Positions 1 through 9,048 are shown, counted from the stretch's first letter. The stretch is DNA of 64,000 nucleotides from Sporolactobacillus sp. CQH2019 (GCF_028765345.1 NZ_JARAJZ010000005.1:217641-281640), one strand, 5' to 3'. Numbers and translations: made by a program. Notes: generated by a model from the letters alone, not told the origin.

Positions 1-31
1 TAAAGCCAGAAAGTCTTGGGAGGCTCAGAAT

Positions 32-484
32 ATGATGAATTTCGATCAAGGGGAATTCAGGCAGACGGCGGAACAAGGTGCGGACGGAACGCAGATTGAA
101 CGGATCGCCCGCTCAATCAGCGGTGAGTATCAGGCCGTTCATTGTTACGAAATCTTGATGAATGAAGCGAAAAGCGAGCGGGAAAAAAGGCAGATAGCGG
201 AAATCCGGAACGATGAGATCCGCCATTACCGGATTTTCTCATCTCTGTATCTTCAGCTGACCGGGCAGGCGTATACGGTGCATCAGACGGAAATGTGCCC
301 GAACACGTATCCCGAGGGGCTGCGCCATGCGATTGAAGACGAACAAAACACGGTGGACTTTTATCTTGAGTCAGGGGACAAAGCGCAGAATCCGCAAGTA
401 CGATCGATTTATTACCGGATTGCGAAAGACGAGCAGCAGCATGCCGTCTGGTTCCTTTACTTTTACACACTGAATAAGTTCTGA
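32..484 (+). CDS. Ferritin-like (rubrerythrin-type) di-iron domain protein
   Basis: A 150-residue all-helical protein with the four-helix di-iron pattern: Glu32 in a GEYQA context, Glu62-x-x-His65, a DEQ stretch near 102-105 and Glu134-x-x-His137. This spacing is typical of the rubrerythrin/ferritin-like superfamily, whose members bind two irons and act in peroxide or iron handling. There is no C-terminal rubredoxin Cys4 domain, so it is a stand-alone ferritin-like module. The start is chosen because GGGAGG sits 8 bases upstream; the next codon is also ATG. A bidirectional terminator follows. Substrate unknown. Confidence 0.8.
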   Translation: MMNFDQGEFRQTAEQGADGTQIERIARSISGEYQAVHCYEILMNEAKSEREKRQIAEIRNDEIRHYRIFSSLYLQLTGQAYTVHQTEMCPNTYPEGLRHAIEDEQNTVDFYLESGDKAQNPQVRSIYYRIAKDEQQHAVWFLYFYTLNKF

Positions 485-508
485 CCGTCAGCCGGATTTA
501 GGATCAAG

Positions 509-548
509 AATAAAGGGACATTGCTCATGGCGAGCATGTCCCTTTATT
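509..548. terminator. Bidirectional rho-independent terminator
   Basis: Near-perfect inverted repeat with arms running from AATAAAGGGACA to TGTCCCTTTATT and a short AT/GC loop. It lies between the convergent ferritin-like gene and rarD, with an A-tract on one side and T-tract on the other, so it can serve both. Confidence 0.8.
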
Positions 549-568
549 GCACTCCTGCTGTTTTTTTG

Positions 569-1540
569 TCATTCATGCTGATGAGTTCCCAAAGGACGGC
601 GCCCAGGCGATAACCGACGCTTCATGAACGGCGACACGGAAAAAACAAGGAGTCCGAGCCAGATGAAGGAAAATGAAATCAGCTGAGCCTGCGAGAACGA
701 CTCCTTATAAAGCGTCACGCCGAGAATCAATGTCAGCGTCGGCGAGATATACTGAAAAAAGCCGATCATCGTCAGTGATATGTTCCGCGCGCCCTCGGCA
801 AAAAAGAGCAGCGGCAGCGCCGTTACCACGCCGGTGCCGATCAAAAGAACCGTGGTTAAAGTCGGGCTGTGGCCAAAGGCGGCCGTTCCCTGCATCTGCG
901 CATAGATCAAATAGACGAACGCAATCGGTGTGACGATCAGCGTTTCAAAAGTCAATCCGAGTACCGCGTCCAGCCGGATGAACTTTTTCGTCAGGCCGTA
1001 AAACCCGAACGTCAGGGCAAGAGAAATCGCAATCCACGGAACTTGTCCGAACTCGATCGTCTGGATGAAGACCCCGGCCGTCGCCAGCAAGAAAGCGACG
1101 ATCTGCCAGGGAGTCAGTTTCTCTTTTAAAAACAGGATGCCGAGCAAAATGCTGACCAGCGGATTGATGTAATAGCCCATGCTGGACTCGACAATATGTC
1201 CGTTATTCACGGCCCAGATGTAAACGAGCCAGTTTATACTGATCAAAATCGAGGCAGCGACAATCAGCACCAGGTTTGCCGGGTGAGAAAGAAAAAACCG
1301 GAAACGGCGAAAAAAATCGCCGAGTCTTCCTAAAAAAATTAAAAGAATGATCATAAATATAAAGGCCCAGAAAATACGGTGTGCAAGAATCTCAAAAGCG
1401 GAAACCTGATCGATCAGCTTCCAGTACATCGGCAAGAGGCCCCACAGCGAATAGGCGAGAACGGCATAAACGGCTCCGGCCCTTTGCCTTTTTTCAGCCC
1501 TTGAAACTCCTCTGTCTGTCACATGCGCCTTGTCTGCCAA
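569..1540 (-). CDS. rarD: RarD-family EamA transporter
   Basis: 323-residue membrane protein with about ten hydrophobic helices after a charged 20-residue N-terminus, matching the RarD branch of the drug/metabolite transporter superfamily (two EamA repeats; YAVLAYSLWGLLPMYWK near residue 25 is typical). RarD proteins are named for a chloramphenicol-sensitivity phenotype; the physiological substrate is unknown. The start is a TTG at 1538-1540, preceded by AAAGGA nine bases upstream; no in-frame ATG lies nearby. Transcribed toward the ferritin-like gene, with a shared terminator. Confidence 0.85.
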   Translation of the reverse strand: MADKAHVTDRGVSRAEKRQRAGAVYAVLAYSLWGLLPMYWKLIDQVSAFEILAHRIFWAFIFMIILLIFLGRLGDFFRRFRFFLSHPANLVLIVAASILISINWLVYIWAVNNGHIVESSMGYYINPLVSILLGILFLKEKLTPWQIVAFLLATAGVFIQTIEFGQVPWIAISLALTFGFYGLTKKFIRLDAVLGLTFETLIVTPIAFVYLIYAQMQGTAAFGHSPTLTTVLLIGTGVVTALPLLFFAEGARNISLTMIGFFQYISPTLTLILGVTLYKESFSQAQLISFSFIWLGLLVFSVSPFMKRRLSPGRRPLGTHQHE

Positions 1541-1707
1541 ATCATCGCATCCTTTCTTTTTACGTGGTTCCTCTTCTCTGCAAAAAATGAATGATAGGAG
1601 TATTGTAGATGATCCGGTTAAAAATGGAAAGGATGAATTTCGGAGACGTGTATCGGGATCGGGAGAAAACGGACGCCTGGATCTCTACATAAAAATCGTC
1701 ATCCACT

Positions 1708-2574
1708 TTACTCTTCTGTTTTTGCCCTGTCATAAGTGAACCCTTCACCGAAGACTTCATGGACATCGTTGACCGTGACAAACGCATCGGGATCGATTTC
1801 CTGGATCAGATTCTTCAGCCGGAAAACTTCGTTTCTGCTGACGACACAATAGAGTACATTCATTTCGCGATGCGTGTAGCCCCCCTTGCCGTCGATCAAC
1901 GTTACGCTTCGGTCAAGCGACGCGATGATGCTCCGGGCGATCTCATCGCTTTTTTTAGAAAAGATCATCACGGCCTTCCCTGCGTACGCGCCTTTCTGAA
2001 TCACATCGATCATTCTCGATCCGACGAAAACGCCGACGAGCGTATACATCATCTGCCGGTAATCAAGATAAACGAGCGAGAGAATAATGACAGATGCATC
2101 GGTAACCAGCATTGTCTTGCTCATGGCCCAGCCGAATTTTTTGTGCGTAATGCGGGCAACAATATCCGAACCGCCCGTCGTTCCGCCGTAACGGAAAATA
2201 ATCCCGAGGCCGCCGCCAATAAAAACACCCGCGAACAGAGCAGCAAGCAGCAGATCGTGGTTCAACACAAAGCTGAATGTCATCACATGCTGAAAAATAA
2301 AAAGGAAAAAAGATAAGGAAAAGGTGCCGATCAGCGTATAAATGAATTCATTCCTTCTGAAAAACTTCCAGCCGGCAAAAAACAGCGGAATGTTCAATAT
2401 AATATTGGTCCAGGCGGGATCAATGGAGAACAGATTATAAAAGATCAAAGCCAGTCCGGTGACTCCTCCTTCGCCCAGCTGATTTTTCAGATTGAAATTG
2501 ATAAGTCCGAAAGCATAGATTGCGGCGCCCAGCAAAATAAAAAGAATATCTTTCATTTTCAGGTTCAGTTTCAT
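1708..2574 (-). CDS. YitT family membrane protein
   Basis: 288-residue YitT-type protein: five to six hydrophobic segments in the first 190 residues (the YitT_membrane region, with a GEGGVTGLAL motif) followed by a soluble C-terminal DUF2179 domain of about 80 residues ending in a VNDVHEVFGEGF motif. Function not established for the family. The start is the ATG at 2574 because AAGGG lies ten bases upstream; a TTG at 2592 is in frame but would include that ribosome site. It stands alone, with about 165 bases to rarD downstream. Confidence 0.85.
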   Translation of the reverse strand: MKLNLKMKDILFILLGAAIYAFGLINFNLKNQLGEGGVTGLALIFYNLFSIDPAWTNIILNIPLFFAGWKFFRRNEFIYTLIGTFSLSFFLFIFQHVMTFSFVLNHDLLLAALFAGVFIGGGLGIIFRYGGTTGGSDIVARITHKKFGWAMSKTMLVTDASVIILSLVYLDYRQMMYTLVGVFVGSRMIDVIQKGAYAGKAVMIFSKKSDEIARSIIASLDRSVTLIDGKGGYTHREMNVLYCVVSRNEVFRLKNLIQEIDPDAFVTVNDVHEVFGEGFTYDRAKTEE

Positions 2575-2840
2575 GCGTGCACAACCCTTCAAGACAAGTT
2601 TGCAATTCTAATCATAAGCGTTCAGACTGAAACGTTCAACAAACATCTTTAACAGAAGGCAAAAGCAACGTTTTCATCGACTGAAAACAGTGGTATGATA
2701 ATTTTGCTTGATTCTTTTGCAAGAGCGGCGGGACGCAGAGAGAAGGCATCGGCGGAATGAATAAACCGCAGCATTCAGGGGCATCTTTCTTTTTTCACGG
2801 CAATGACAATTAAGGAAGAGAAAAAAACGGGGGGTCAGAC

Positions 2841-3182
2841 GTGGAGGAAAAAACGATTGAGGCGCTTCAAAAAGAAGTGGACGGCTACATCAGCCAGTTT
2901 AAAGAAGGCTATTTTTCTCCGCTGGCACTGATGGCCCGTCTGACGGAAGAACTGGGCGAGCTGGCCCGCGAAGTCAATCATTACTATGGAGAGAAAAAAA
3001 AGAAGCCGACAGAGGCTGAAAAAACAGTTGAAGAAGAGCTGGGCGATCTGCTGTTCGTCGTTATCTGCATGGCGAACCGTTTACATATCGATCTTGACGC
3101 CGCACTCGAAAGGGATCTGGACAAGTTCCGGACACGCGACAAGGATCGTTGGACAAAGAAAAGAGACGAAGGGGCGAAGTAA
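2841..3182 (+). CDS. ypjD: MazG-like nucleotide pyrophosphohydrolase (YpjD type)
   Basis: 113-residue all-alpha NTP pyrophosphohydrolase of the MazG superfamily. The metal-binding acidic motif is visible: a first [10 protein letters not shown] helix near residues 34-43 and a second [10 protein letters not shown] helix near 64-73. Such enzymes hydrolyse (d)NTPs to NMP and pyrophosphate, in house-cleaning roles. It starts at GTG after a G-rich leader and is followed two bases later by dapB, exactly the B. subtilis ypjD-dapB arrangement, which supports the assignment. Confidence 0.85.
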   Translation: MEEKTIEALQKEVDGYISQFKEGYFSPLALMARLTEELGELAREVNHYYGEKKKKPTEAEKTVEEELGDLLFVVICMANRLHIDLDAALERDLDKFRTRDKDRWTKKRDEGAK

Positions 3183-3184
3183 GG

Positions 3185-3994
3185 ATGACGGACGAAAGAC
3201 CGATTCGTGTAGCCGTTGCCGGCCCAAGGGGAAGAATGGGTTCGGAGACGATCCGGATGATTGCCTCGGCACCGGCATTTGCCTTAGCAGCGGCAGTCGA
3301 TCACGGTCATGACGGAGAAAAAGTGGGCAGTCTGCCCGGACTGCCGGAGCTTGATGCACGGGTATACAGCGATATCGGCACCTGCTTTTCAGAAATAGAA
3401 CCGGATGTTCTGGTTGATTTTACAACTCCCGAGGCCGGTAAAGCGAATCTTCGGGCAGCTATTGAGTACGGCGTGCGACCGGTAATCGGGACATCGGGAT
3501 TTTCCAATGAGGAAGTGGCTGACTATCAAAAACAGATGGCCGGGAAAAAGCTGGGGGGGATCATTGCACCCAATTTTGCCATCGGAGCCGTGCTGGTGAT
3601 GAAGTTCAGCCAGATGGCCGCAAGATATTTTCCCGATGTCGAGATTATCGAGCTGCATCACGATAAGAAGAAAGATGCTCCTTCCGGTACCGCTGTGAAG
3701 ACGGCCGAATTGATTAAAAAAACGCGGCATCCAAAGAAGCAGGGGGCGGCGGATGAAAGAGAAACATTAAAGGGGGCGCGCGGTGCCGATGTTGACGGCA
3801 TGCGGATTCACAGCGTCCGCCTTCCGGGATTGATCGCGCATCAGGAAGTGCTGTTCGGCGGGAAGGGCGAGCTGCTGACGCTGCGCCACGACTCGACGGA
3901 CCGGGCATCTTTCATGACCGGCGTCGGGCTTGCCATTAAAACGGTCATGTCTCTGGATTCACTGGTTTACGGGTTGGAAAACATCTTGAATTAA
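3185..3994 (+). CDS. dapB: 4-hydroxy-tetrahydrodipicolinate reductase
   Basis: Reduces hydroxy-tetrahydrodipicolinate with NAD(P)H in the lysine/meso-diaminopimelate pathway; in spore formers the same branch feeds dipicolinate. Visible features: Rossmann GxxGxxG loop at residues 13-19, the family signature [15 protein letters not shown] at 156-170 with the catalytic His and Lys, and a final length of 269 residues, normal for DapB. An in-frame ATG 36 bases further up lies inside ypjD; the chosen start has GAAGGGG ten bases upstream and gives the family length. Cytoplasmic tetramer in known homologues. Confidence 0.93.
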   Translation: MTDERPIRVAVAGPRGRMGSETIRMIASAPAFALAAAVDHGHDGEKVGSLPGLPELDARVYSDIGTCFSEIEPDVLVDFTTPEAGKANLRAAIEYGVRPVIGTSGFSNEEVADYQKQMAGKKLGGIIAPNFAIGAVLVMKFSQMAARYFPDVEIIELHHDKKKDAPSGTAVKTAELIKKTRHPKKQGAADERETLKGARGADVDGMRIHSVRLPGLIAHQEVLFGGKGELLTLRHDSTDRASFMTGVGLAIKTVMSLDSLVYGLENILN

Positions 3995-4035
3995 CCTGCT
4001 GCTGCGAAATAACTATAAGACGAGACAGCAGCAGG
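3995..4035 (+). other. Perfect inverted repeat after dapB
   Basis: Ten-base arms CCTGCTGCTG (3995-4004) and CAGCAGCAGG (4026-4035) with a 21-base loop begin immediately after the dapB stop. No T-run follows, so it is not a canonical terminator; it may stabilise the upstream mRNA end or mark a processing point before mgsA. Confidence 0.55.
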
Positions 4036-4148
4036 TCAAGACAAATCTATACGAGAGAGTCTGTTCGAAAGGGAAACAAGGACCATGATTCGCCGGCGTC
4101 CGGAAACGCCCTTATCAAACAGTCTCGGCGAGGGAGATGGATCGCGCG

Positions 4149-4562
4149 ATGAAAATAGCTCTTATTGCTCATGATAAGAAAAAACCCGAAATGATTGAAT
4201 TTGCGATTGCTTATAAGTATATTCTGGAAAATCATGAACTTTATGCGACCGGCACAACCGGCCAGAAAGTCATGGAGGCGACCGGACTGAAGGTGCATCG
4301 TTTTCAATCCGGACCGCTCGGCGGCGATCAGCAGATCGGTGCCATGATCGCTTCGAACGAGATGGATATGGTCATCTTCATGCGGGATCCTCTGACAGCC
4401 CAGCCCCACGAGCCGGATGTCAATGCTCTGTTGCGGCTGAGCGACGTATACAAGATTCCGCTCGCAACCAATATGGCTTCGGCGGAAATTCTGATGCACG
4501 CCCTGAAGCGCGGTGAATTTCACTGGCGCGAACTGGAACATCAAAAAAAGAAACAGAAATGA
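4149..4562 (+). CDS. mgsA: Methylglyoxal synthase
   Basis: Converts dihydroxyacetone phosphate to methylglyoxal and phosphate, a glycolytic bypass. The sequence begins [12 protein letters not shown] and carries TGTTG (35-39), the [10 protein letters not shown] active-site loop (55-64, catalytic Asp60) and [14 protein letters not shown] (77-90), all diagnostic of MgsA; length 137 is normal. An in-frame ATG four codons upstream exists, but homologues start at this Met and a GGAG lies 12 bases upstream. In B. subtilis bshB1 and bshA sit between mgsA and cca; here cca overlaps mgsA directly. Confidence 0.92.
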   Translation: MKIALIAHDKKKPEMIEFAIAYKYILENHELYATGTTGQKVMEATGLKVHRFQSGPLGGDQQIGAMIASNEMDMVIFMRDPLTAQPHEPDVNALLRLSDVYKIPLATNMASAEILMHALKRGEFHWRELEHQKKKQK

Positions 4563-5833
4563 CGGGTCCCGGCGGCATTTCCCGGCTCACAGTAAATAAG
4601 AAAAATGGGGTGTCTTTTTTGTCGTTTCCCTTTACAAAGGCGACCGCTGTTTTGGATACACTGATGACGCATGGGTTCGAAGCCTACGTTGTCGGCGGTG
4701 CAGTCCGCGATTATCTGCTCGGCCGCCCGGTCCATGATATTGATATTGCAACGTCGGCGCACCCCGCTGACGTTGTCGCTTTATTTAAGCGGACCGTTCC
4801 CATAGGCATTGAACACGGAACAGTGGCCGTTCTCAGCGGCGGCGCCAGCTTTGAAGTGACGACCTATCGTTCGGAGAGCGGATACGATGATTACCGTCAT
4901 CCGAATCAGGTTGTTTTTGAAACGTCACTGAAAAAAGATCTGATGCGGCGTGATTTTACGATCAATGCTTTAGCGATGGACCGGGCGGGAAGGGTCATCG
5001 ATCTCTTCGGCGGCCGAGCTGATCTGGCAGGCAGGATGATCCGCACGGTGGGCAGTCCCGGGGAACGGATCTCCGAGGATCCGCTCCGAATGATGCGCGG
5101 GATCCGATTCGCTTCCGAACTCGGTTTCGCACTCGGACAGGCGGAGCGGGAAGCCTTCAAGAATCGGGCAGCGCTTCTGAGAAAGATTTCCGTGGAACGA
5201 ATAGATCAGGAGATGACAAAACTGCTGGCCGGGCAGGCAGTGAATGAGGCGATCGGGCTGCTTTTTGAAACCGGGTGCATCGGCGCTCTGCCTTTTCTCG
5301 AACAGGCCGCGGACCGGACGATTCTCGAAAAGGTGCACTTTTCGCTTCTGAAGACGGATGCCGAGCGCTGGGCGGCCTTTCTGACGGCCCTGCGGATTTA
5401 TGATGTGCACGCCTTCGCCCGGGCATGGAACTGGTCGCGGTCAAGAGAAAAAGGCGTATCCGCATTGCAGAAATATGATGCGGTCCGCAAAAGGGACGGC
5501 TGGAATCCGGTCCGCGTCTATTATGCCGGCAGAGAACTGGCCCGGGCGGTGGAACGGCTCCAGGCCGCTTTCGGCAGGACGGACCGCAGCGCGCTCGAAG
5601 CAATGGAGCGGAATATCGACCGTCTATGGCAGGGATGCAGGATACACCGGCGCGGGGAACTGGCAGTGACCGGAAACGATCTTTTAAAATGGTCTTCCGA
5701 ACGTCCCGGACCGTGGCTGTCCGAAGCACTGGCTGCGCTTGAAAAACAGGTGGTTACCGGATCCGTGGCCAATGAAACGGAGGAGATCGAATCATGGTTC
5801 AAAGAATGGCAAAGACAAAGAAAGCCGTCCTGA
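4559..5833 (+). CDS. cca: CCA-adding tRNA nucleotidyltransferase
   Basis: Adds or repairs the 3'-CCA of tRNAs. Class II nucleotidyltransferase features: [12 protein letters not shown] near 44-55, the DID metal-binding pair at 60-62, [10 protein letters not shown], and the [14 protein letters not shown] helix, followed by the helical tRNA-binding body. At 424 residues it is slightly long because of a 20-residue N-terminal extension; the ATG used overlaps the mgsA stop by 4 bases but lacks a strong ribosome site, so a GTG or TTG inside the first 21 codons could be the true start. Its 3' end overlaps birA by 40 bases. Confidence 0.9.
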   Translation: MTGPGGISRLTVNKKNGVSFLSFPFTKATAVLDTLMTHGFEAYVVGGAVRDYLLGRPVHDIDIATSAHPADVVALFKRTVPIGIEHGTVAVLSGGASFEVTTYRSESGYDDYRHPNQVVFETSLKKDLMRRDFTINALAMDRAGRVIDLFGGRADLAGRMIRTVGSPGERISEDPLRMMRGIRFASELGFALGQAEREAFKNRAALLRKISVERIDQEMTKLLAGQAVNEAIGLLFETGCIGALPFLEQAADRTILEKVHFSLLKTDAERWAAFLTALRIYDVHAFARAWNWSRSREKGVSALQKYDAVRKRDGWNPVRVYYAGRELARAVERLQAAFGRTDRSALEAMERNIDRLWQGCRIHRRGELAVTGNDLLKWSSERPGPWLSEALAALEKQVVTGSVANETEEIESWFKEWQRQRKPS

Positions 5834-6786
5834 AACTGCTCTATGAAAATCAGAACCGCTTTCTTTCGGGACAAAAGATATCCGAATCGATCGGCTGTTC
5901 GCGCACGGCGGTCTGGAAACATATTAAAGAACTTGAAAATGACGGATATCAGATTCAGGCGATCCAGAAAAGCGGCTATAAACTGGTGGCCGCCCCGGAA
6001 GGATTAAACGAGGCGGCCGTGTCGGCCGGACTGAAGACGGAGACAATCGGCCGTTCGCTTTGTTTCTTTGACACAATCGGTTCAACGCAGAAAGAGGCCC
6101 TGGCGCTGGCCGATGAAGGGGCGGCAGACGGCACCGTCGTGATCACCAACGAACAATCGGCGGGGCGCGGACGCCTCGGGCATACGTGGCAGTCTTCACG
6201 GGGAACCAACATCGCCATGAGCCTGATTCTGAGGCCGAACCTTCCGATCGCCCGCACGCCTCAGCTGACTCTCGTAACCGCCGTTGCAGCTGCAGAGACA
6301 ATCGAAGAGCAGACCGGTATTTCATGCGGAATCAAGTGGCCGAACGACATCATTTATGAGGGCAGAAAACTGGTCGGCATACTGACCGAACTGCAGGCGG
6401 AAGCAACGTTTGTCAAAGCTGTTGTGATCGGCATCGGCATCAATGTCAATACGGATCCCGGTGCTTTGACGGATGACGTCAGGCAGCAGGCGTCATCGCT
6501 CAAAGCGATCACTGGCAAAAACTATAATCTGGTCGTCCTTGTCCAGGCCTTCTTACAGAAATTCGAGCAGCTTTATCAGCTTTTTCTTCGGGAAGGGTTT
6601 CCGGCGATCAAGCCGATGTGGGAAAAACGGGCCGTAAGCCTCGGAAAGAAGATCAAAGTCAGGCAGCCCGGCGGAACAACGATTGAAGGCGTCGCCCTCG
6701 GAATCAACGACGACGGCGTGCTGCTTCTGGAAAACGCAGACAAAGCGATCATTCGCGTATATTCCGCGGATATTGAATGGCCATGA
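5794..6786 (+). CDS. birA: Bifunctional biotin-protein ligase / biotin operon repressor
   Basis: 330 residues: an N-terminal winged helix-turn-helix (about 8-65, SRTAVWKHIKELENDGY), then the ligase core with GRGRLG at 124-129 (biotinyl-AMP binding loop), KWPNDI at 181-186 and RKLVGILTE, and a C-terminal SH3-like domain. It activates biotin to biotinyl-AMP and transfers it to carboxylase subunits; the HTH indicates it also represses biotin genes. The start has GGAGGAG eight bases upstream, inside the end of cca, so cca and birA are translationally coupled. Confidence 0.93.
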   Translation: MVQRMAKTKKAVLKLLYENQNRFLSGQKISESIGCSRTAVWKHIKELENDGYQIQAIQKSGYKLVAAPEGLNEAAVSAGLKTETIGRSLCFFDTIGSTQKEALALADEGAADGTVVITNEQSAGRGRLGHTWQSSRGTNIAMSLILRPNLPIARTPQLTLVTAVAAAETIEEQTGISCGIKWPNDIIYEGRKLVGILTELQAEATFVKAVVIGIGINVNTDPGALTDDVRQQASSLKAITGKNYNLVVLVQAFLQKFEQLYQLFLREGFPAIKPMWEKRAVSLGKKIKVRQPGGTTIEGVALGINDDGVLLLENADKAIIRVYSADIEWP

Positions 6787-6851
6787 ATCCGTCCGATCTC
6801 GGCAATTTATAGGTAAAAGATTCGGACGGTGGCGAAAAAAAGCGGCGGTTT

Positions 6852-6860
6852 TGATATAAT
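6852..6860 (+). promoter_or_regulatory. Extended -10 promoter for the panCD leader transcript
   Basis: TGATATAAT, an extended -10 (TGN plus TATAAT), lies in the 292-base gap after birA. No good -35 is seen 17 bases upstream, which extended -10 promoters tolerate. It would start a transcript near 6867 covering a leader of about 210 nt before panC. Confidence 0.6.
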
Positions 6861-6937
6861 AGGGATGCATTTACGTCCCGTTCCTCTTTTTGGGCTGCAT
6901 GTCCCGGCAGGATAGCGGTACACAGGAAAGGGATGCG

Positions 6938-7024
6938 ATGCAAAAAAACAATAAAGTCTGCCATGATCCGCTGACGGACATGGACGGAGGGCCGGCGACG
7001 CCGGATAAAGACTTTCTTGCCTGA
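6938..7024 (+). CDS. Candidate 28-residue leader peptide upstream of panC
   Basis: A short open frame with a good ribosome site (AGGAAAGGG, 6 bases before ATG) and TGA stop, encoding 28 residues with five Asp (positions 10, 14, 16, 23, 25). It does not resemble PanB, which occupies this place in B. subtilis. It lies between the candidate promoter and panC and translating ribosomes would cover one arm of an alternative RNA pairing that could free the panC ribosome site. It may be a regulatory leader peptide; Asp richness is notable because PanD consumes aspartate, but that link is speculation. Confidence 0.4.
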   Translation: MQKNNKVCHDPLTDMDGGPATPDKDFLA

Positions 7025-7070
7025 TTTTCAGGCTGTGCGCCGGACCGGACCTCCTCCGGACAAGGGGAGG
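6986..7070 (+). promoter_or_regulatory. panC: Candidate switchable leader structure sequestering the panC ribosome site
   Basis: CCTCC at 7050-7054 can pair with the panC Shine-Dalgarno GGAGG at 7066-7070 (start codon 8 bases later). The same stretch, 7045-7054 (CCGGACCTCC), can instead pair with 6986-6995 (GGAGGGCCGG) over ten positions with one mismatch. The two pairings are mutually exclusive, and the upstream arm lies inside the leader ORF. This is an arrangement expected for translational attenuation; GC-rich sequence makes chance pairing possible. Confidence 0.4.
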
Positions 7071-7078
7071 AAAACAGG

Positions 7079-7978
7079 ATGTCGGAATCAGTACGTAAAA
7101 GAGGAATCGTTTGCATCAAATCGCCGGAGGATATGGCACGGTTTGTCAGCGATCGGAAGAAGGCCGGAAAAACCGTCGGGTTTGTCCCGACGATGGGCTT
7201 TCTGCATGAGGGGCACTTGTCGCTTTTTCGGAAAGCGGCGGAAACATCGGATTGTGTCGTCGCCAGTGTCTTTGTCAACCCGACACAATTCGGCGACCGC
7301 GAGGATTATATCAATTATCCGCAGGATACGGAGCGTGATGCCCGGCTCGCCGAAGAGGCCGGCGTGGAGGCACTTTTCCTGCCTGATGTGTCCGCGGTTT
7401 ATCCGAACGGAACGGCGGTGACCGTCACCGTCCATGAGAAAACCGATGTGCTTTGCGGCAAGAGCCGGCCGGGACATTTCGACGGCGTGGCCACCGTTTT
7501 GACCAAGCTATTCAATATCGTGCAGCCGGATACTGTTTATTTCGGAATGAAGGATGCCCAGCAGGTGGCGGTCGTCGGCAGCCTGATCCGGGCATTTCAT
7601 TTTCCGATAAAATTGATCCCATGCCCGATCATTCGCGAAGCGGACGGCCTCGCCCGCAGTTCGCGCAACGTCCGGCTCAATGCCGATGAAAGAAAGGAAG
7701 CCGTCGAACTTTCAAGAGGGCTTCAGCAAGGCATGAAAGCTTTGAAGCAGGGAGAACGGGATTTTGAAAAAATTGCGGAGGCCGTGCGATTGTACTACCG
7801 CGACCATCTGAAGCTCGCTGAAATCGATTACGTCGATGTCCTGAATTACCCGGATCTGAAGAGAAACGGGGTCGTGCTGTCCGGACCGTTTATCATTGCC
7901 AGTGCCGTCCGTTACTCCCGGGCGCGCCTGATTGACAACGTCACCGGCAATACTGCGGCATTGAAAGAGGAGGTCTGA
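7079..7978 (+). CDS. panC: Pantothenate synthetase (pantoate--beta-alanine ligase)
   Basis: ATP-dependent ligation of pantoate and beta-alanine to pantothenate. Nucleotidyltransferase HIGH-type motif PTMGFLHEGH at 37-46, FVNPTQF, RPGHFDGVATV and YFGMKDAQQ are all characteristic of PanC; 299 residues against a family norm near 285, with a short N-terminal extension. GGAGG lies 8 bases before ATG. panD follows after 3 bases. panB, which makes the pantoate precursor and usually heads this operon, is absent here. Confidence 0.95.
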   Translation: MSESVRKRGIVCIKSPEDMARFVSDRKKAGKTVGFVPTMGFLHEGHLSLFRKAAETSDCVVASVFVNPTQFGDREDYINYPQDTERDARLAEEAGVEALFLPDVSAVYPNGTAVTVTVHEKTDVLCGKSRPGHFDGVATVLTKLFNIVQPDTVYFGMKDAQQVAVVGSLIRAFHFPIKLIPCPIIREADGLARSSRNVRLNADERKEAVELSRGLQQGMKALKQGERDFEKIAEAVRLYYRDHLKLAEIDYVDVLNYPDLKRNGVVLSGPFIIASAVRYSRARLIDNVTGNTAALKEEV

Positions 7979-7981
7979 AAG

Positions 7982-8362
7982 ATGCTGAGACCCTTTCTGA
8001 GATGCAAGATTCACCGCGCAACGGTTACCGACGCGGATCTGAATTATGTCGGCAGCATTACGATCGATCAAACGATCCTGAAAGCCGCCGGCCTCCTTCC
8101 CAATGAGAAGGTTCAGGTCGTCAACAATAATAACGGTGCCCGGCTGGAAACTTATATCATACCCGGAAAGCCGGGATCCGGAGTCATCTGCCTGAACGGC
8201 GCGGCGGCAAGGCTGGCACAAAAGGGCGATATTGTAATTATTATGGCCTATGCTCTGATGAGTGAAAAAGAACTGTCGGAAAACAATCCGGTCGTTGTCC
8301 TCCTGGATGAGCACAATCAGGTGAAGCAGTTTCTCAGCGAGAAACCGATGCAGTTCCTTTAA
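7982..8362 (+). CDS. panD: Aspartate 1-decarboxylase proenzyme
   Basis: Pyruvoyl enzyme that decarboxylates aspartate to beta-alanine for PanC. The self-cleavage site Gly24-Ser25 is seen in YVGSITID; Ser25 becomes the pyruvoyl group. The motif [11 protein letters not shown] and GAAARL are family hallmarks, and the 126-residue length is normal. It is co-translated with panC (3-base gap, GAGGTCTGAAAG overlapping the panC end). Confidence 0.95.
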   Translation: MLRPFLRCKIHRATVTDADLNYVGSITIDQTILKAAGLLPNEKVQVVNNNNGARLETYIIPGKPGSGVICLNGAAARLAQKGDIVIIMAYALMSEKELSENNPVVVLLDEHNQVKQFLSEKPMQFL

Positions 8363-8502
8363 AATAAACATTAGATCATCCCGTAACAGAAAATTCTTTG
8401 TCTGTCTTGCATTTCCCGCTCATCATGTTTACGATTAGTGTGATTTAGTATGACGCACTGGGTAAACCGCTGAGTCAACGTTCAGAATTTCTATTTTCTT
8501 CA

Positions 8503-8550
8503 ATCTGCGGCATTCCGTTCTTTTTGTACAGGCAGAACGGTTCCGCAGAT
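8503..8550 (+). other. Long two-step hairpin upstream of ypmB
   Basis: ATCTGCGG (8503-8510) pairs perfectly with CCGCAGAT (8543-8550), and inside it CCGTTCT pairs with AGAACGG (8534-8540), leaving a 12-base loop. No T-run follows, and the ypmB ribosome site is about 14 bases downstream, so this looks like an mRNA structural element rather than a terminator. Confidence 0.55.
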
Positions 8551-8571
8551 ACATAAAATAAGGGTGATCAG

Positions 8572-9048
8572 ATGAAAAATTGGATAATCATCGGCCTGCC
8601 TGCCCTGGTGCTGGTCGCCGGCTGGGGTTCGCTGCAGCTGTACAACAGCAATATGAACTATGAAAACGGACTTGCCCGAACGGCCGCGGCTAAAGCGGAA
8701 CGGCAGTTCCATCCGGATAAGATTGAATCGGTTGCCTACTATAACGGCTCGGAATCCTATCAAGTTGTCAGGGGAACAAGAAATGGCGTGCAGATGTATT
8801 TCTGGGTTCCGGACGGCAAGGGCGCTTACTTTACGCGGATCGCGAAAAACGGCATTACGAGCCGGCAGGCCCTTCAGATTCTGGCAGGGATGCATCTGGA
8901 TGTGAAAACGATTCTCTCTGTCCGTCTGGGCGCGATTCAGGCCACGCCGATCTGGGAAATTACTTTTCTGAACAGCCGCGGCAATTACAACTATATCTCG
9001 ATTAATTTTGACAATGGCAAAGAAGCACAGCGCATCCTGAATATTTAA
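8572..9048 (+). CDS. ypmB: YpmB-like membrane-anchored PepSY/DUF5590 protein
   Basis: 158 residues with a single N-terminal transmembrane helix (about 4-22) and an extracytoplasmic domain of the DUF5590/PepSY type, ending WEITFLNSRGNYNYISI. It sits directly before aspB as ypmB does in B. subtilis. Function unknown; PepSY domains are often linked to extracellular protease inhibition. AAGGGTGATCAG precedes the ATG. dinG and ypmA, which precede ypmB in B. subtilis, are not present. Confidence 0.75.
   Translation: MKNWIIIGLPALVLVAGWGSLQLYNSNMNYENGLARTAAAKAERQFHPDKIESVAYYNGSESYQVVRGTRNGVQMYFWVPDGKGAYFTRIAKNGITSRQALQILAGMHLDVKTILSVRLGAIQATPIWEITFLNSRGNYNYISINFDNGKEAQRILNI

Noticed and set aside
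1560-1707. Small ORFs between yitT and rarD
   Set aside because: They overlap the rarD upstream region, lack ribosome sites and resemble no known protein.
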